The notes under the pieces were generated by a model. The model did not search any database, was not told where the DNA came from, and saw only the letters and a program-made list of their open reading frames with translations. Position numbers and translations under genes: made by a program. From contig RMBW01000049.1 of the NCBI GenBank assembly GCA_004009845.1, positions 124,001-188,000 of the forward strand: 64,000 bases of DNA, in the 5' to 3' direction. This document shows positions 33,552 through 45,400 of the stretch, one piece after another (the stretch's first letter is position 1; each line of letters begins with the position of its first letter). Origin of the DNA: Davidsoniella eucalypti (lineage: Eukaryota > Ascomycota > Sordariomycetes > Microascales > Ceratocystidaceae).

Positions 33552-35270
33552 ATGGCCCGCAATCGCAAAGGCCATAAGTCTGGCTCTCAGAGTGAAGACA
33601 GCGACGATGGAAACGCTTCAGACGCTAGAGCCGACCTCGATATGAGAAAGAACTCGACCAAGCAAGCTGTGGTCGCTTCTTCGCCGGAGGTAAGGGATCA
33701 GATGTCGCAATAGCTATATGCTATATAGCCTGTATTCTATGGCCCAAGGCGTATGGCTTGGCCTGTAGTCAGACACCGTTAGCCCATGGCCTGCCCTGGC
33801 CTGACTTAGCCTACGATCTATAGTCTGCCAATTCACAGCTCGTCTACACATCACATGATATTTCTAATGCTAACCTCTTATGTTTACCCTATAGAACGAT
33901 GAAGCCGAACGCAAGGCCGAATTCGAGAAAAAGAAGGCTAACTTCTTCACCCGCACCCTATGGACACTAATCATGGTCCTGGGCTTCGTCACGGCCCTAT
34001 GCGCCGGCCACATCTACATCATTGTCATCATCACCGTCGTTCAGATCATCAGCTTCAAGGAAGTCATCGCTATCGCCAGTATCTCCAGTCGTGTGCGCCA
34101 GCTTCGGTCCACCAAGAACCTGAACTGGTATTGGCTAGCTACCACCATGTACTTTTTATACGGCGAGTCTGTCATTTACTACTTCAAGCATATTGTACTA
34201 GTTGACAAGGTCCTGTTGCCGCTGGCTACGCACCACCGCTTCATCAGCTTTATTCTTTATGTGTTTGGTATGCTTTACATCCAGGAACCACCCATTCTTA
34301 CTAAAGGTTCGCTCAGTAACTAACAATGCCCTTCTCTTTTCCACACTACAGGCTTCGTCTTTTTCGTCTCCACCCTCCAGGCCGGAAACTACAAGTTCCA
34401 GTTCACACAGTTCGCCTGGACTCACATGGCCCTCTATCTTATCGTTGTACAGGCTCACTTCATCATGAACAATGTCTTCGAGGGCATGATCTGGTTCCTG
34501 CTCCCCGCCATTCTCGTCATCAACAATGACATATGGGCTTATATCTGCGGTATCACCTTTGGTCGCACGCAGCTGATCAAGATCTCGCCCAAGAAGACTG
34601 TCGAGGGCTTCATCGGCGCCTGGATCATGACTAACGTGTTTGGCGTCCTAACTGCCAAGCTGATGATGCGCAGTGGCTTCTTCATCTGCCCTGTCACTGA
34701 CCTGGGTGCCAACATCGTCACTGGCCTACACTGTGTGCCCAACCCGGTGTTCTTGCCCAAGGTGTACTCACTGCCCAACTTTGTCTTCCTGCCTCCTGGC
34801 TTTAGCTTGTCGTTCACCACTGAGCCGTTGATGTTCCACACTCTGGCTCTTGCTACTTTTGCTTCCCTCATCGCGCCCTTTGGTGGATTCTTCGCCTCTG
34901 GGCTCAAGCGCACCTTCAAGATCAAGGACTTTGGTGATTCAATTCCCGGTCACGGCGGTATCACCGACCGCATGGATTGCCAGTTCATCATGGGCTTCTT
35001 CGCCTACATGTACTACCACAGCTTCATCGCAACCTACAAGGCCAACCTAGGTAGTGTTATGGAAACTGCGATCACCGGTCTAACTACCGAAGACCAAATA
35101 GAGCTGGTTCGGGGCATGGCGAAGCACCTCAATAACCAAGGAGTTTGGGCTGCGAATGTAAGTAATATGCATACATCAAGTAGAACTCTCGGTACAGACT
35201 TGATATATACTAACTCTTCTTCTTCTCCCAGGTTTTGCAATGCCTTACCGATACTTCCAAGCATCAATAG
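33552..35270 (+). CDS. CDS1: Phosphatidate cytidylyltransferase (CDP-diacylglycerol synthase)
   Basis: Four exons, 33552-33689, 33895-34267, 34352-35157 and 35232-35270, give 451 residues (yeast Cds1 is 457). The ER enzyme converts phosphatidic acid and CTP to CDP-diacylglycerol, the precursor of phosphatidylinositol, phosphatidylserine and cardiolipin. The N-terminal 60 residues are hydrophilic and Ser/Lys-rich. Several membrane helices follow (for example LIMVLGFVTALCAGHIYIIV and LYLIVVQAHFIMNNVFEGMI). ISPKKTVEGFIGAW is the conserved substrate loop. The PROSITE-type signature runs from SGLKR through KDFGDSIPGHGGITDRMD at about residues 354-381 and includes the catalytic metal-binding Asp residues. 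The last exon is only 13 codons. The first intron (205 nt) is the longest in this window and separates the disordered head from the membrane domain. Confidence 0.95.
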
Positions 35271-35889
35271 TAGTCACGACATGAGTGCTAGTATCATCAC
35301 TAGCAGCTCGTTATCTACGGCGACTTCCCAGCCATGAAGCACATCTTGTTCATTGGAGGGTGTAGCATTATATAGAGATGGTTACAATCACATTTACATT
35401 GACATATCACTACAAAACCTTTCTTTTGCCAGACCAGGCGGGAGATTTAGCAATTTCATATACAATTTTTCTATCTCTTCATTTTATTTTCTTTCTTCTT
35501 CCCTCAACTATATCTACGCCCTTTTTGGTTGCTAAATACTTTCTTATTCTTTAATTTCCTAAATTCATCTTCTCCAAAGAATAGGGAAAAAAAAACCTGT
35601 ATTATCATCTAGTATGCTTTATATTGGTAGATTTATTGTTATACATTTAATCATATCACATTATAATATCTGTAATGAAAATTACAACTACATATAACTA
35701 ACTAATGCACCCTTGACAACTATATTTTTGTTGGGAAATTCGTATCACATGGGATGGGTCTTTGTTGTGGTCGAGCATTTGACATGTGAATATTCGAATA
35801 TAGTAACCCTAATTTGGACAAGAAATACCACAAACCCTATTGCTTCAAGAATGTCCGTAAATTCTATTGACATCACACCATCACGTTTT
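35271..35889. other. Convergent 3' spacer, AT-rich
   Basis: This lies between the stops of CDS1 and the permease gene. It is AT-rich and T-rich, compatible with overlapping 3' UTR and polyadenylation zones. No gene is supported. Confidence 0.5.
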
Positions 35890-37483
35890 CTAAAGATGTC
35901 CTTGATGTTTGATTTCCAAGTACCTCAATGGCACATAGACAATGGCTGACACCACAAAGGCCATCTCAAATCCAATATCGCCAGTGTGCTTTGCAATTGG
36001 TCCGACATACCAAAGTTGGTTCATGCAGGGGACAATCAGTGCTACGCTAGCCAGCGAAGCCATCAAAGCGGCGATTCCTGCAGGTAATAGATGAGGTGTG
36101 TTCCAAGAAGAGATGATGTAGTTATCGAGACGCCCCTTACGAAAGACAAAATGCTCGAGCAAAATAACTGTGACGAACGGGGCTGGCCAGTACGATATGA
36201 TGCCGAGGAAGTTGTTGAGTGAGGTCAGAAACGATTCTGCTGCCTTGATGGCAACACCGATGATGATGCCGGTGAGGACAACCAGGACAATAAGACGGTG
36301 GACCGTGTAGCGAAAGATAAGATCTCCCAGGGCCTGCACGTTCAGAGTCAGGGCGTAGAGTGTACCGACAGCGTTCCCCATGATACTCATGGCCAGAATG
36401 AACATCAGGAAGCCATGACCCCCCTTGCCTGCAGGTTCTAGCATGGCGCCCAAGACACCTCCTACCGAAGTCGAGTCATATCCGGCTTGCCAGGATTCGA
36501 TGTTCGGTACAGCTCCTCCGATAGCCGCGCCCAGAATCATCATAGGGATAGCACCGATAACCAAGCCAAAGTATGACTGTAGGAAGATGACGGTCTTGCT
36601 ACAGTCGGGTGCAAAGTATACAGTGAAGTCACTGGCAATGGCTGACCAGGACAGGAAAAATCCGGCCAAGATCGACCCGTACGACAGCACAAGCGGAGCT
36701 GTGGCAGGCGCATAGTCGGCCTGAGACGACAGATCATGGCCGCTATAACCCAGGGCAACGATGACAGCTACCAATGTTGGAAACCAGGCATACAGTTCGA
36801 ACCAGTGAAGTACACGGGCACCGAACAAGATGATAGCCAGGCAGATAGCAGCAATAACAGCAATTCCGCCGTTAATACCCAGAGACGGGCCACCGGACGA
36901 GTCCGTCCCAATGGACGCGAGAGCCTGAGCACCTAGAATGTACCCGACGATGGCATATCCAGTTAGAGTAGCTGCGTTGAGCAGGAGTGGGAGAGCAACG
37001 AAGTAACGACCAAACGAATAGCGCGCGTGTGTCATCTGCCGCAGGCCGAGCTGGGCTCCGAACGTAGCATGAAATGAAGCCGGGGCACATGTTAGAAGGC
37101 CGAAGAATAAGATAGTGAGGGCAGAATCGCGGAACCGCATGTTGTAAGATATAGGGGCACTCATTCCGATCGACATACTAGATTGACGCCATAGAGGTTG
37201 ATTGTCAGTATACCCAAGCCTCTGTTTTGAGTATAGGGGGGTTCATAGGAGAAGACGAAGGAAGGTTTTCTTACCAGATCAGACAAAAGTTCATGGTGAA
37301 CCACAGGGTAAATATCTTGAAATAGTGCCGGTCTTTCTTCTCTTCCATCGGGACCGGCATGTGGCCGGCCAACTCGATATTGAATCGCTCGGCATTCTTT
37401 TGGAATTGACGCTTGAAACCGTATTCTTCGTCACTATTCTCTGCAATTGCAGCACCGGGTGTTTGTTTTTCGTCGGTAGTCAT
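35890..37483 (-). CDS. NCS1-family purine-cytosine permease (Fcy2/FcyB-like)
   Basis: Two exons, 37483-37275 and 37177-35890, encode 498 residues. NCS1 carriers take up nucleobases such as cytosine, adenine and hypoxanthine with protons across the plasma membrane. The cytoplasmic N-terminus (about 55 residues) is followed by the first transmembrane helix, which the 97-nt intron interrupts at NFCLI; splicing gives a Cys codon and then MSIGMSAPISYNMRF. Family blocks include TFGAQLGLRQMTHARYSFGR in the TM2-TM3 region, LHWFELYAWFPTLVAVIVAL (Fcy-type TM5), the substrate-site helix SWSAIASDFTVYFAPD and NNFLGIISYWPAPFVTVILL near TM9-TM10. About 12 hydrophobic segments are visible. The Tyr in Trp-containing block FELYAWFP and the HARYSFG block favour the Fcy rather than the Fur branch. 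The exact substrate is unknown. Confidence 0.85.
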
Positions 37484-38046
37484 GGCGCATGTATAGGGAA
37501 CATGACAAGAAAAAAAAAAAAAAAAAAAAAAAAACCCCAATGCTAAATATCAGTGGCCAAATATCGACGATAAGGAGAGATTGTGCATGGTCAACAATAC
37601 GACCTAAAATCGGAAGAATCAAGCAGAGACGGTCCAAAAGTTCTCTTGATGTTACAATTTCGAACGCTGCGTGATCGAAAGTGGAAGTTCAGCTCAAACA
37701 AGAAAGACAGAAGTCTAAACTAGGGTTACAAAGACTGTTGAAGACTAAAGAGATTTGTCCATGGGTTATAGTTGTGAACATTATATCAGCTCGAAATACT
37801 AGTTGGGGACGGTTTATATCCTCGTAGGCTTCTAAAAGAGAAATAAATGAAGACCTGTACTAAACATGGTTATTGTACTACATCAAAAGACGGTTTAGGC
37901 CCAAGCTAGGCAAGCTAAAATGACCAGTCAACCAAATATACATACTATAATTATATTACATTACTCAACACTAGTGATATTACAAAAGCCAAAGCACGAT
38001 TCAAACTATGATATACACAAACAATAGACTACCCCCATTCTCGTTC
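37484..38046. promoter_or_regulatory. Permease promoter region and downstream flank of the next gene
   Basis: This roughly 560-nt spacer holds the promoter of the permease (left part, including the T25 tract) and the 3' flank of the 889-residue gene (right part). No gene is seen. Confidence 0.45.
37510..37534. repeat. Homopolymer A25 (T25 on the permease-coding strand)
   Basis: An uninterrupted run of 25 A on the plus strand starts 27 nt upstream of the permease ATG. In the sense orientation it is a T25 tract in the leader or core promoter. Confidence 0.9.
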
Positions 38047-40898
38047 TTAGTTCGGCCCCTGTGTGCCATAAATCGCCGGCATATCGCTTCTGACCTCTCC
38101 ACCAACCGGGAATATCTTGACCGGACCTGGCCCAATCATCGGAGTCTGCAACCCCGTCCGTTCAGCCTCCTTTCTCTTCCTGCTCTCTCGCTCAATGATG
38201 GTGCGAAAGAAGGCGCCAATCTGAGCCAAGGCCGCCTGTTGAAGCTCCGGTACGCCCATCATGTTGAACAACGACTGCGAATCAACCAGCTGTTTCGCAA
38301 CGACAGAGTCGGGCTGACAAAACGTCCGGACCTGGATGGCTCGCGCGTTGGTCCTCATGGCGTAGAGCAAAGCTCCAATCTCGAGTAGGTTTCCCTGGCG
38401 TCGGCCGTAGAACCGGAACTCGGCGTCGTGGGCCGATACTAGCTCGAGCTGAGTCTCTAGATCGTACCGGAATCCGACGACGCGGGGACGGCCTTTGCCT
38501 ACCCAGGCATCTGTGACGCGCTTGAGCTTGTTGGCGTCGAGGCGGCCGTGGCTGAACTGTGTGGTTATGTAGCCGTGGACGGCGGAGGTCAGGTGGTATT
38601 CGAGCTCGCAGTATAGCAGACTCTGTTCACGAGGGTCGAGCGAGATATTCATGCTAGAATAGTGTGCCTTGGTGCGGTCGATGCGCTGCTTAGGGGTGGT
38701 AAGCTCGTGCTATATCGGAGAGTAGTATTGGTTAGTCGCTGGAGCTTAGCTTGAGGGCTAATGAATAATTCGAGGTTCTGCATATAGAATCTTTTGTGTA
38801 TGACTCACCACTCCGCGTGCAATTTTGCGTAATCCGTCAAAGAAGCCCTTCTTCTTGATTTCAGGCCTTGTGTTGTTTTCCGGGCTACGGCGCAGGAAGA
38901 CCTTTGAGGCATCGTGGGAATGCTCATCACGAACTATCGGAGTCCCAGCTCGGTCGTCGGCTTTAGGCTGGCTGCTTGCCTTGATATTCTCGTTCTGAGT
39001 GACAGTCTGCGGGAGTTCCTCAGGCATAGGCTCGTTCCTATGGCTGGTTCCGTTAAAGGCAGTCTTCTTCTGTTCTTTGATCTTGCCCTCGCCTTCTTGG
39101 GGCGTCTTTTCGGCCCAGCCTTGGTCTCCGGGTATGGCATTCTCTTTCTTTATATTGGGATTGAAGAACGGCGTCAACGGAGTGAACAGCAATCCTTTGT
39201 CAGCGTTGCTGTTACCGGCGGTACGAGCTTGGAAGATCGTAGTTCTGGTTGGCGAGACATGGTTCTGATATTCCAGAGGCTCCTGCATTCTACGACTATT
39301 GTTGCTGCTGTATGGCATCCCCCCCATTCTCTCGTCTGGCTGGCCCAGGGAAGCACTTCTGGCATAGGGACGGCTTGGGACTGGGTCATTTTGGCTTGTC
39401 TTCCAGTCGGTGTAGCCTTGGAGAATGGAGACCTGGTGCTGTACAGAGTCGTTTTTGCCCTGTGGTGAAGTCAGATTGTGGCCTAGTTTATGGCGCTCTC
39501 CCGAGAAAGCCCGAAATCGTTCAGGGTGAAGTGGACTTACAATAGCCGAGCCAATGTCCTGTGAATACGTAGAAGAAGTCGGGCTATCGTGGAGAACGCC
39601 AGACTGGACAACCCCAGCGTCTGGCGCGGATACGGCAGAGATATCGGCAGCCATTGACCGGGCCGGACTGTTTAGTGTGCGATATTCTGTGACTACGTGT
39701 ACCGCGGCGTTCTTCATGGGCTGTGCAATCTCCAGATCAAGGCGTGAAAGCGGGCTTTTCAGACGACGCTGGGCTAACGTAGGCGGACTGCTAGATATAT
39801 TAGGCAACAAAGTACTGTCCATGTCGGATTCATGGATTGTATAAAGACCGCCAGGCGAAGGAGTCACAATATGACTCAGGCGCTCGTCCTGTGACATCTT
39901 GGTTTCTAGAGGGGGGGTTGCACTGTTGCACGTGCTAGTAAACGAAGATGACATGTTTTCTGGGCTGTCATCAAGCTTTCGAAGCATGGAAACTCTTTCC
40001 TCGTCATCGACATCTTCATCTAGTAGATGCTTCAGCTTATGCAGGCTTGGCACAGCATCAGAAGGAAGAGCCGGCAAATCATGGGAAGCTGGCATTGTAG
40101 GACATTTCTCAGTGAGAGCGTCTGATGTTGAACGGCCGGCGGGAGGAGACGTCTCCAGAGCCTCGTTTGCCTGGCGTTGTTGGACACTGAACAGAGTGTC
40201 GTTTAACTTTCATGTTAGCTTTGCCATAGTATCGGATAATATTAGGTGGTCTAAGAGATAACGACGTACGCTCGAGCAATCTGTTCCATCTGCTCGTCAG
40301 TCAAGTTGACCTCCAGCTTGATAGGAGTCTTGCCACCCCCAATGCTGCTGGTGAATAGGCTTATGACATGGCCAGCCACAGCAGGCTTCTCTTTTTGTTC
40401 TTGAGAAACGACGCGGTGATTGTGTTCCGTTGGCATAGTGATATCCATCTTCGGTTGACTGCCTTGCAACGGCGACCCAGAACGATCGACAGTCTCGTTT
40501 GCTTGCGTGTTCCTGCCGAGAGATTTCTGTTCCTCCATCTGTGAGGCTGTATTGTTGCTGCCCAGCGAGGCTGAAAAGTTCATTGGCATTGGCGGCAAAC
40601 TATTGTCATCTTGAGCGGAAAGGAGCCCGTCAGCAGAAGACAGATCAGCGCCTTGAAACACCGAAGCACCAGCCCGGGAGCTCAAAGTGCCAGGTCTCCA
40701 CCACATGTCGCTATGGCTCTGGCTACGCTGCCGAAGTGATAGAGCCTGCCGGTTTCCATTTGTGCTCTTTGCCGACTGGAAGTTCTTCTCCGGCTGAAGG
40801 GAACTCTGCAAACTACTTGGGCCAAGTGTACGCTTTTCAAACAAGTCATTCTCCTTATGTCGAAGGTGCAAGTTGGGATTAGAATTGAAGGTGAACAT
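38047..40898 (-). CDS. Conserved fungal protein of unknown function, disordered head and folded C-terminal domain
   Basis: Three exons, 40898-40270, 40186-38809 and 38709-38047, give 889 residues in one continuous frame. Residues about 1-650 are low-complexity, rich in Ser, Pro, Asn and Gln, and include a short block KLEVNLTDEQMEQIARA at about 194-210 and a basic motif FFDGLRKIARGV at about 658-669. The C-terminal 210 residues are compact and well structured (LLYCELEYHLTSAVHGYITT, GRPRVVGFRYDLETQLELV, EFRFYGRRQGNLLEIGALLY, VRTFCQPDSVVAKQLVDSQS). I recall similar C-terminal sequences in hypothetical proteins of filamentous ascomycetes but no named domain. Both splice junctions join conserved-looking sequence without a stop. 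A GTAAGT inside exon 2 near 39540 could be an alternative donor, but the frame is open through it. No function is claimed. Confidence 0.7.
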
Positions 40899-42413
40899 GG
40901 CGAGTTTGATCCGATCCCGGCTTGTTTGGACGTGATGGAAACTGGATCAGAAAGCCAAAGGAAGTCTTTGTGAAGATGTGAAGATGTGAAGATGGAAAGA
41001 TGGAAGATGTGAAGATGGAGCGTTGATGGCAACCAAGTATGAATTGAGATGGCCGATGTCAAGGTTTAGGTTGCAAGAGTTAGAAAATTAGTTGGAAGAA
41101 GATGACAAAATCTGTTGTCTGTTAGATTTTCGTGACTGGAAAGGAAAGAAGCAGAAAAACTTTTCAGTAGTCTGGAGTCGTGACTAACAGAGGGAAATTT
41201 TAAATACGAGTGCTAAGCAACCAGAGTTTGATATTGCAAGTGGAAGTTCCATCTGATCTTGGGATGACACAGCCAAATCAAGCAACAAGCCAAAAACTAT
41301 CCATCTTCGGACACAGTTGCCATCCCACAGAATTAACTGAGAACCCCCAATCAAGGCATAACGATATCTGTTTTGGTGATTGTTATTTCCACAGCATACT
41401 GTGAGATAAATGTAATCAGCTATAGCTGTCGAAAACAGGTGCCTGATAGTTGAGTCTCTCCACGGTTCCAAAACGGCGTGCTTCTGAGCTGGCTACACGA
41501 TTGTAAGAGTAGAGAACATGATTTTGAATCATGAGATTACAGGTGTTTCAATTCTTTCCAAGGTGTGTTGGTGTAAAGCATGAAATTGGCTAACCTGCTT
41601 CTCTAGATGTTTGTGGTCTTCCCCAACAATGTCGACTCATGGATGTCCACAAGATGTGTTTGGGCAAGCTAAATCTCCAAAGCTCAGTATGTTGCCTTGA
41701 GTTACACATGCCAGCTGACACGAAGATTCTATGCTTAACATCAGACTCGCTGTCGGATTTCCAGATTGACGGAATTTAAATTCTAGATCAAAATGATTCA
41801 TCTGTTCTCGAGTGGTCCTCTTTTTGGCTTCTTATTTTCTTGTATTCATATGCCTAATTCTATAGTTTTATGCAAGTCCTAAGGCGCCCTTCTATCATTA
41901 TATATACAAGTATATAACCGCCTATCACTAATTACCTTTAACCATGATAGTTGAATGACCTTTTACTTATCGAGTTATAATCAGGCGCGGGGTACTTTAC
42001 CGGTGTTTGTTATTTTCTCCTTTTTATATCTCCATAATCTTTTTTAAAAAATATATACTTTAATTAAAGAAGGTAAATACTGCCTCCTAATTAGGCAGTC
42101 TTCGAGACATTAGTCAAAGTCAATAAGCTCATAATGTTCACAAGTAGTTGTATATAACTGCATAGTAGTGAATAAGAATAATTGTAAGTTCTATCAATAA
42201 CTTTGCTGGTCTCATTTTCGATCAAGGTCACGTCTAGCGTTAGTCACGTGTTGAGTTGATAAAAGCAATGCCTTCATCACCCTAATTTGATTGTGGCCAC
42301 CTGTGTTATGACTCTAACTTGATCTAAAGCATACTTCCCATTTTTTCCACATCTGATATCGATTCATGAGTTCTTACGACTCGCCTTGATATTAGATACT
42401 ACTAGAGGTCTCT
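40899..42413. other. Intergenic region with promoter of the 889-residue gene
   Basis: The left part is the upstream region of the 889-residue gene. The right part is an AT-rich 3' flank of the GYF gene. Small open frames near 41.2-41.5 kb lack coding character. Nothing else is recognised. Confidence 0.5.
40973..41018. repeat. Imperfect GTGAAGAT/GGAAGAT minisatellite
   Basis: Tandem units of 7-8 nt (GTGAAGAT, GGAAAGAT, GGAAGAT) lie about 80-120 nt upstream of the start codon of the 889-residue gene, probably in its leader or core promoter. Confidence 0.75.
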
Positions 42414-45400
42414 CTACTTCTTACCCGTCTTCTTACGGCTGGGAACAACCTTGAAGCCAGCGCCAGAAATGCTTGATTCGGCAGACTGTTCACGGACCGT
42501 AGAGCCACCAAGTCCGCCAATAAGGCCACCTCCACCCTTCTTAGCCACCTCGCTCCAACCAGAGGCACCTGAAGTTGTAGAGCTGTTCTTTTCGACGATG
42601 CCCTTGTCAGCAAGCTTCTTGCGGCGAATGAACTCTTCGGCAAAGTGTCTTCCGTCGATAGTTGTCGAGCTAGCATAGACCGCATCCTGAATGAGAGTAT
42701 TCTCCAGGGGGAGAAGCATCAAGGTAGCAGCAAAGGTAGCAACTGTTGAAATACATATTAGTATTTGTTTCAAGCTGGATATAATGAATCACCGTTTCTT
42801 ACCATCAATGCCGTCGTTTAGGCCACGCAGCTCACGGTTGAGCCACTTGTTAAATTCATCCACAGCCGCAGTAGCATCAGTCTTGGGAGATATAGACTTT
42901 GCTAGAGTGACAGGCTTAGAGGTCATGGTCTTAGTGCTCGAGGTGCTGACGGTCCGTGCAGGGGCAGTAGTTGTCAGAGGAGTCTTGACTTTGCCGCCAG
43001 CACCCACGGTTGCCCAGCCTGTGATCGAAGGGGGAGGGGTAGCCGTGTTGATAGGAGTAGATGTGGCAGAGATAGCCGCAGCCATAGTTGTAGAAATAGA
43101 GATAGGAGCACCCTTTGATGCCAGGTCAGCATAGCGTTTACCGGTGCTGCTTGGAACAGAGCCAATGGCCGAAGTCTGGTAAGGAGTGGCTGACTCCTTA
43201 GTCTTGACTTTGCGAGCTTCTTCTTCACGTTGAATCTCGGCAAGGGTCTTCTGCTTCTGAGCAGAAGTGCTGACTGCAGATCCGGAACGAGTAACAGGTC
43301 TGGCCCAGGGCGAGGCCGTTGCAACAGGCGAGACTGTTGCTTGACCCCAGGTACTAGAGGTGGGGAGGCCAGGCTGGATAGAAGCAGCTACACGCTCACG
43401 TTCACGGGAGTCTGCAACTTCTTGTTCGAGTGCTGCACGACGAGCAGCTGATGCGGCCTGTTCAACCTTGGCCGCCTTCCGAGCCTCGGCATCTTGGATC
43501 TCCTTCAGGGAAGGTCCTTTGTGCAGCTCATTGGCATCACGTGCCCAAGGCGCTAGAGGCGGCGGCTGAGCAGGAGTTGACGAAGTAGGAAGCTCCGGGG
43601 AAGCAGAAGTAGCTCCGGGTGGAGGAGGGAAAGGCATGGGGAGCCCGGTATCTTCGGCCGAAGCCCTGGAAATCGTATCCGCAAGATCTAGGTCATCTTT
43701 GGCTTCAAAAGCCGGAGCCACTGCCGCTGCTGCCTGAGGAGAAACAGTAAGCGGCGCATTAGTGTAGGACTGGGAAGCTACGGGGAAAGCTTGATTCGCG
43801 GTTTCATTCTCCGGCGTAACGTCCGACCCATCTTCAGTTTGCTCATTGGTCTTGTCGTCCTCTGGGAAATTCTCGTGTGATTGGGGCTGGTGTTGCTCTT
43901 GCTCCGTGTAGAACTGCTCCTGATGAAGCTGGGCATGTTGCGCGTGAGCCTGGATGGCCTGCTGGAGCGATTCGGCCTGTTCTTGGTTATCAAGGTCTTG
44001 ACGAAGTGAATCGAACTCCTTCATGCGGTCCTTGAACCCTTCTTCGTCATCAGCCAGGTCATTAGTGCTAGGAAGTGATCCACGCAAATCATTGCTGGCA
44101 TCGAGTTCAGAAGTCTTCACGTTGGATAGTTGTGCTTGTCCTTGGCCTATAAATGAAGCTAGAGGGTCAGTTCCGGTCGATGCACCACCCAATGCCACGT
44201 TGGCGCCAGGGTGACCACCGAAATTTGCGCTCATCTGACGGTCGAGCTCGTTAATGCCCATCATATCGCCTTCCCGGGGACCACCCCCCATGTTCTGGGG
44301 GCCAACAGGGCCGAGGTGGTTATCGAAGAATTGGGGGAAAGCACCAAGTGGCTGGTGAGCCCCGATGGGCCCCATGTTGCCAAAGCTAGGCTGGCTATGA
44401 AGGCTGTGGGCACTAGGGTGGTGGTGCAGGCCAGGAACGGCACCAACGGCCGATCCATAGGGGGGGAACTTGGGCGCCATTGCTTGTTGGCGCATCATGA
44501 AATCGCGCTGCTGAGCAGCAACGTACTGCTCCTCTTGCTTACGTCTCTCGAGGTTGTTTTGTTCCTCTGCGGTCAGCGTGCGGCCGTATGCAGGAATGAC
44601 AGAACTAAGGGGGGGCACCACTCCACCAGATGGAGTCTGTCCAAATGGACCAGCCTGGGCGGGAGGACCGTGGGGGATCCCGATCTGGGGTACTAGAAAC
44701 GGCTCTCTCGAATTCCCTATGCGACGAATCAACGAACCTAGAGGTTCAAAGTCAGGGTCCTCCACTCTTCTGACACTCAAGTCAGGAGAGAAGAAGTTTG
44801 CCTTGTACCAGTCATTCATTTCTAAGCCGGTAAAGGGGCCCTGAATCTGGCCCTGGGGGTCGAGATACACCCAGCGCATACGATCAGGCATGACCATCTG
44901 ACGAGACGCAGATGAGGTGCCTGAGGCTTGACGCTCAGTGCCGGGAGTAGCCGATGAAATCACACCGAAGCCTACACCCGTAGAAGCTTGCGCACCACCA
45001 GGAACGCCACCGGGGATGTCATGGCCAACATACAATGAATGGGGTGCTCCATTAGGGATAGGCGGGGAAAACAGCTCGTCAAAGTTACGGGTACCACGCA
45101 AAGAGGTATCCGCATCACGGCCTAAGCCGTGAAAGCCACCACGTCCGATGGCACCGAGGCCTCCAGCTTGGCGTAGGTCTTGGTCGTCGTTTTCTTGCTG
45201 TCCCATCTGTGATTGCATAGAAACAGGGAACAATGCTTCAAGCTTGCTTCTGCGGCCGATAGAGGGTGTACCGATGGCACCGGGTCCGCCGGGAGGGGGG
45301 CCAAAAACGCCGCTGCCGAAGCTGCTAGTACTTGTGATATCGCCAATGGTAGGGAAGATTGAAGATCCAAACGCATTACCAAACGCACCTGCACGCTCTC

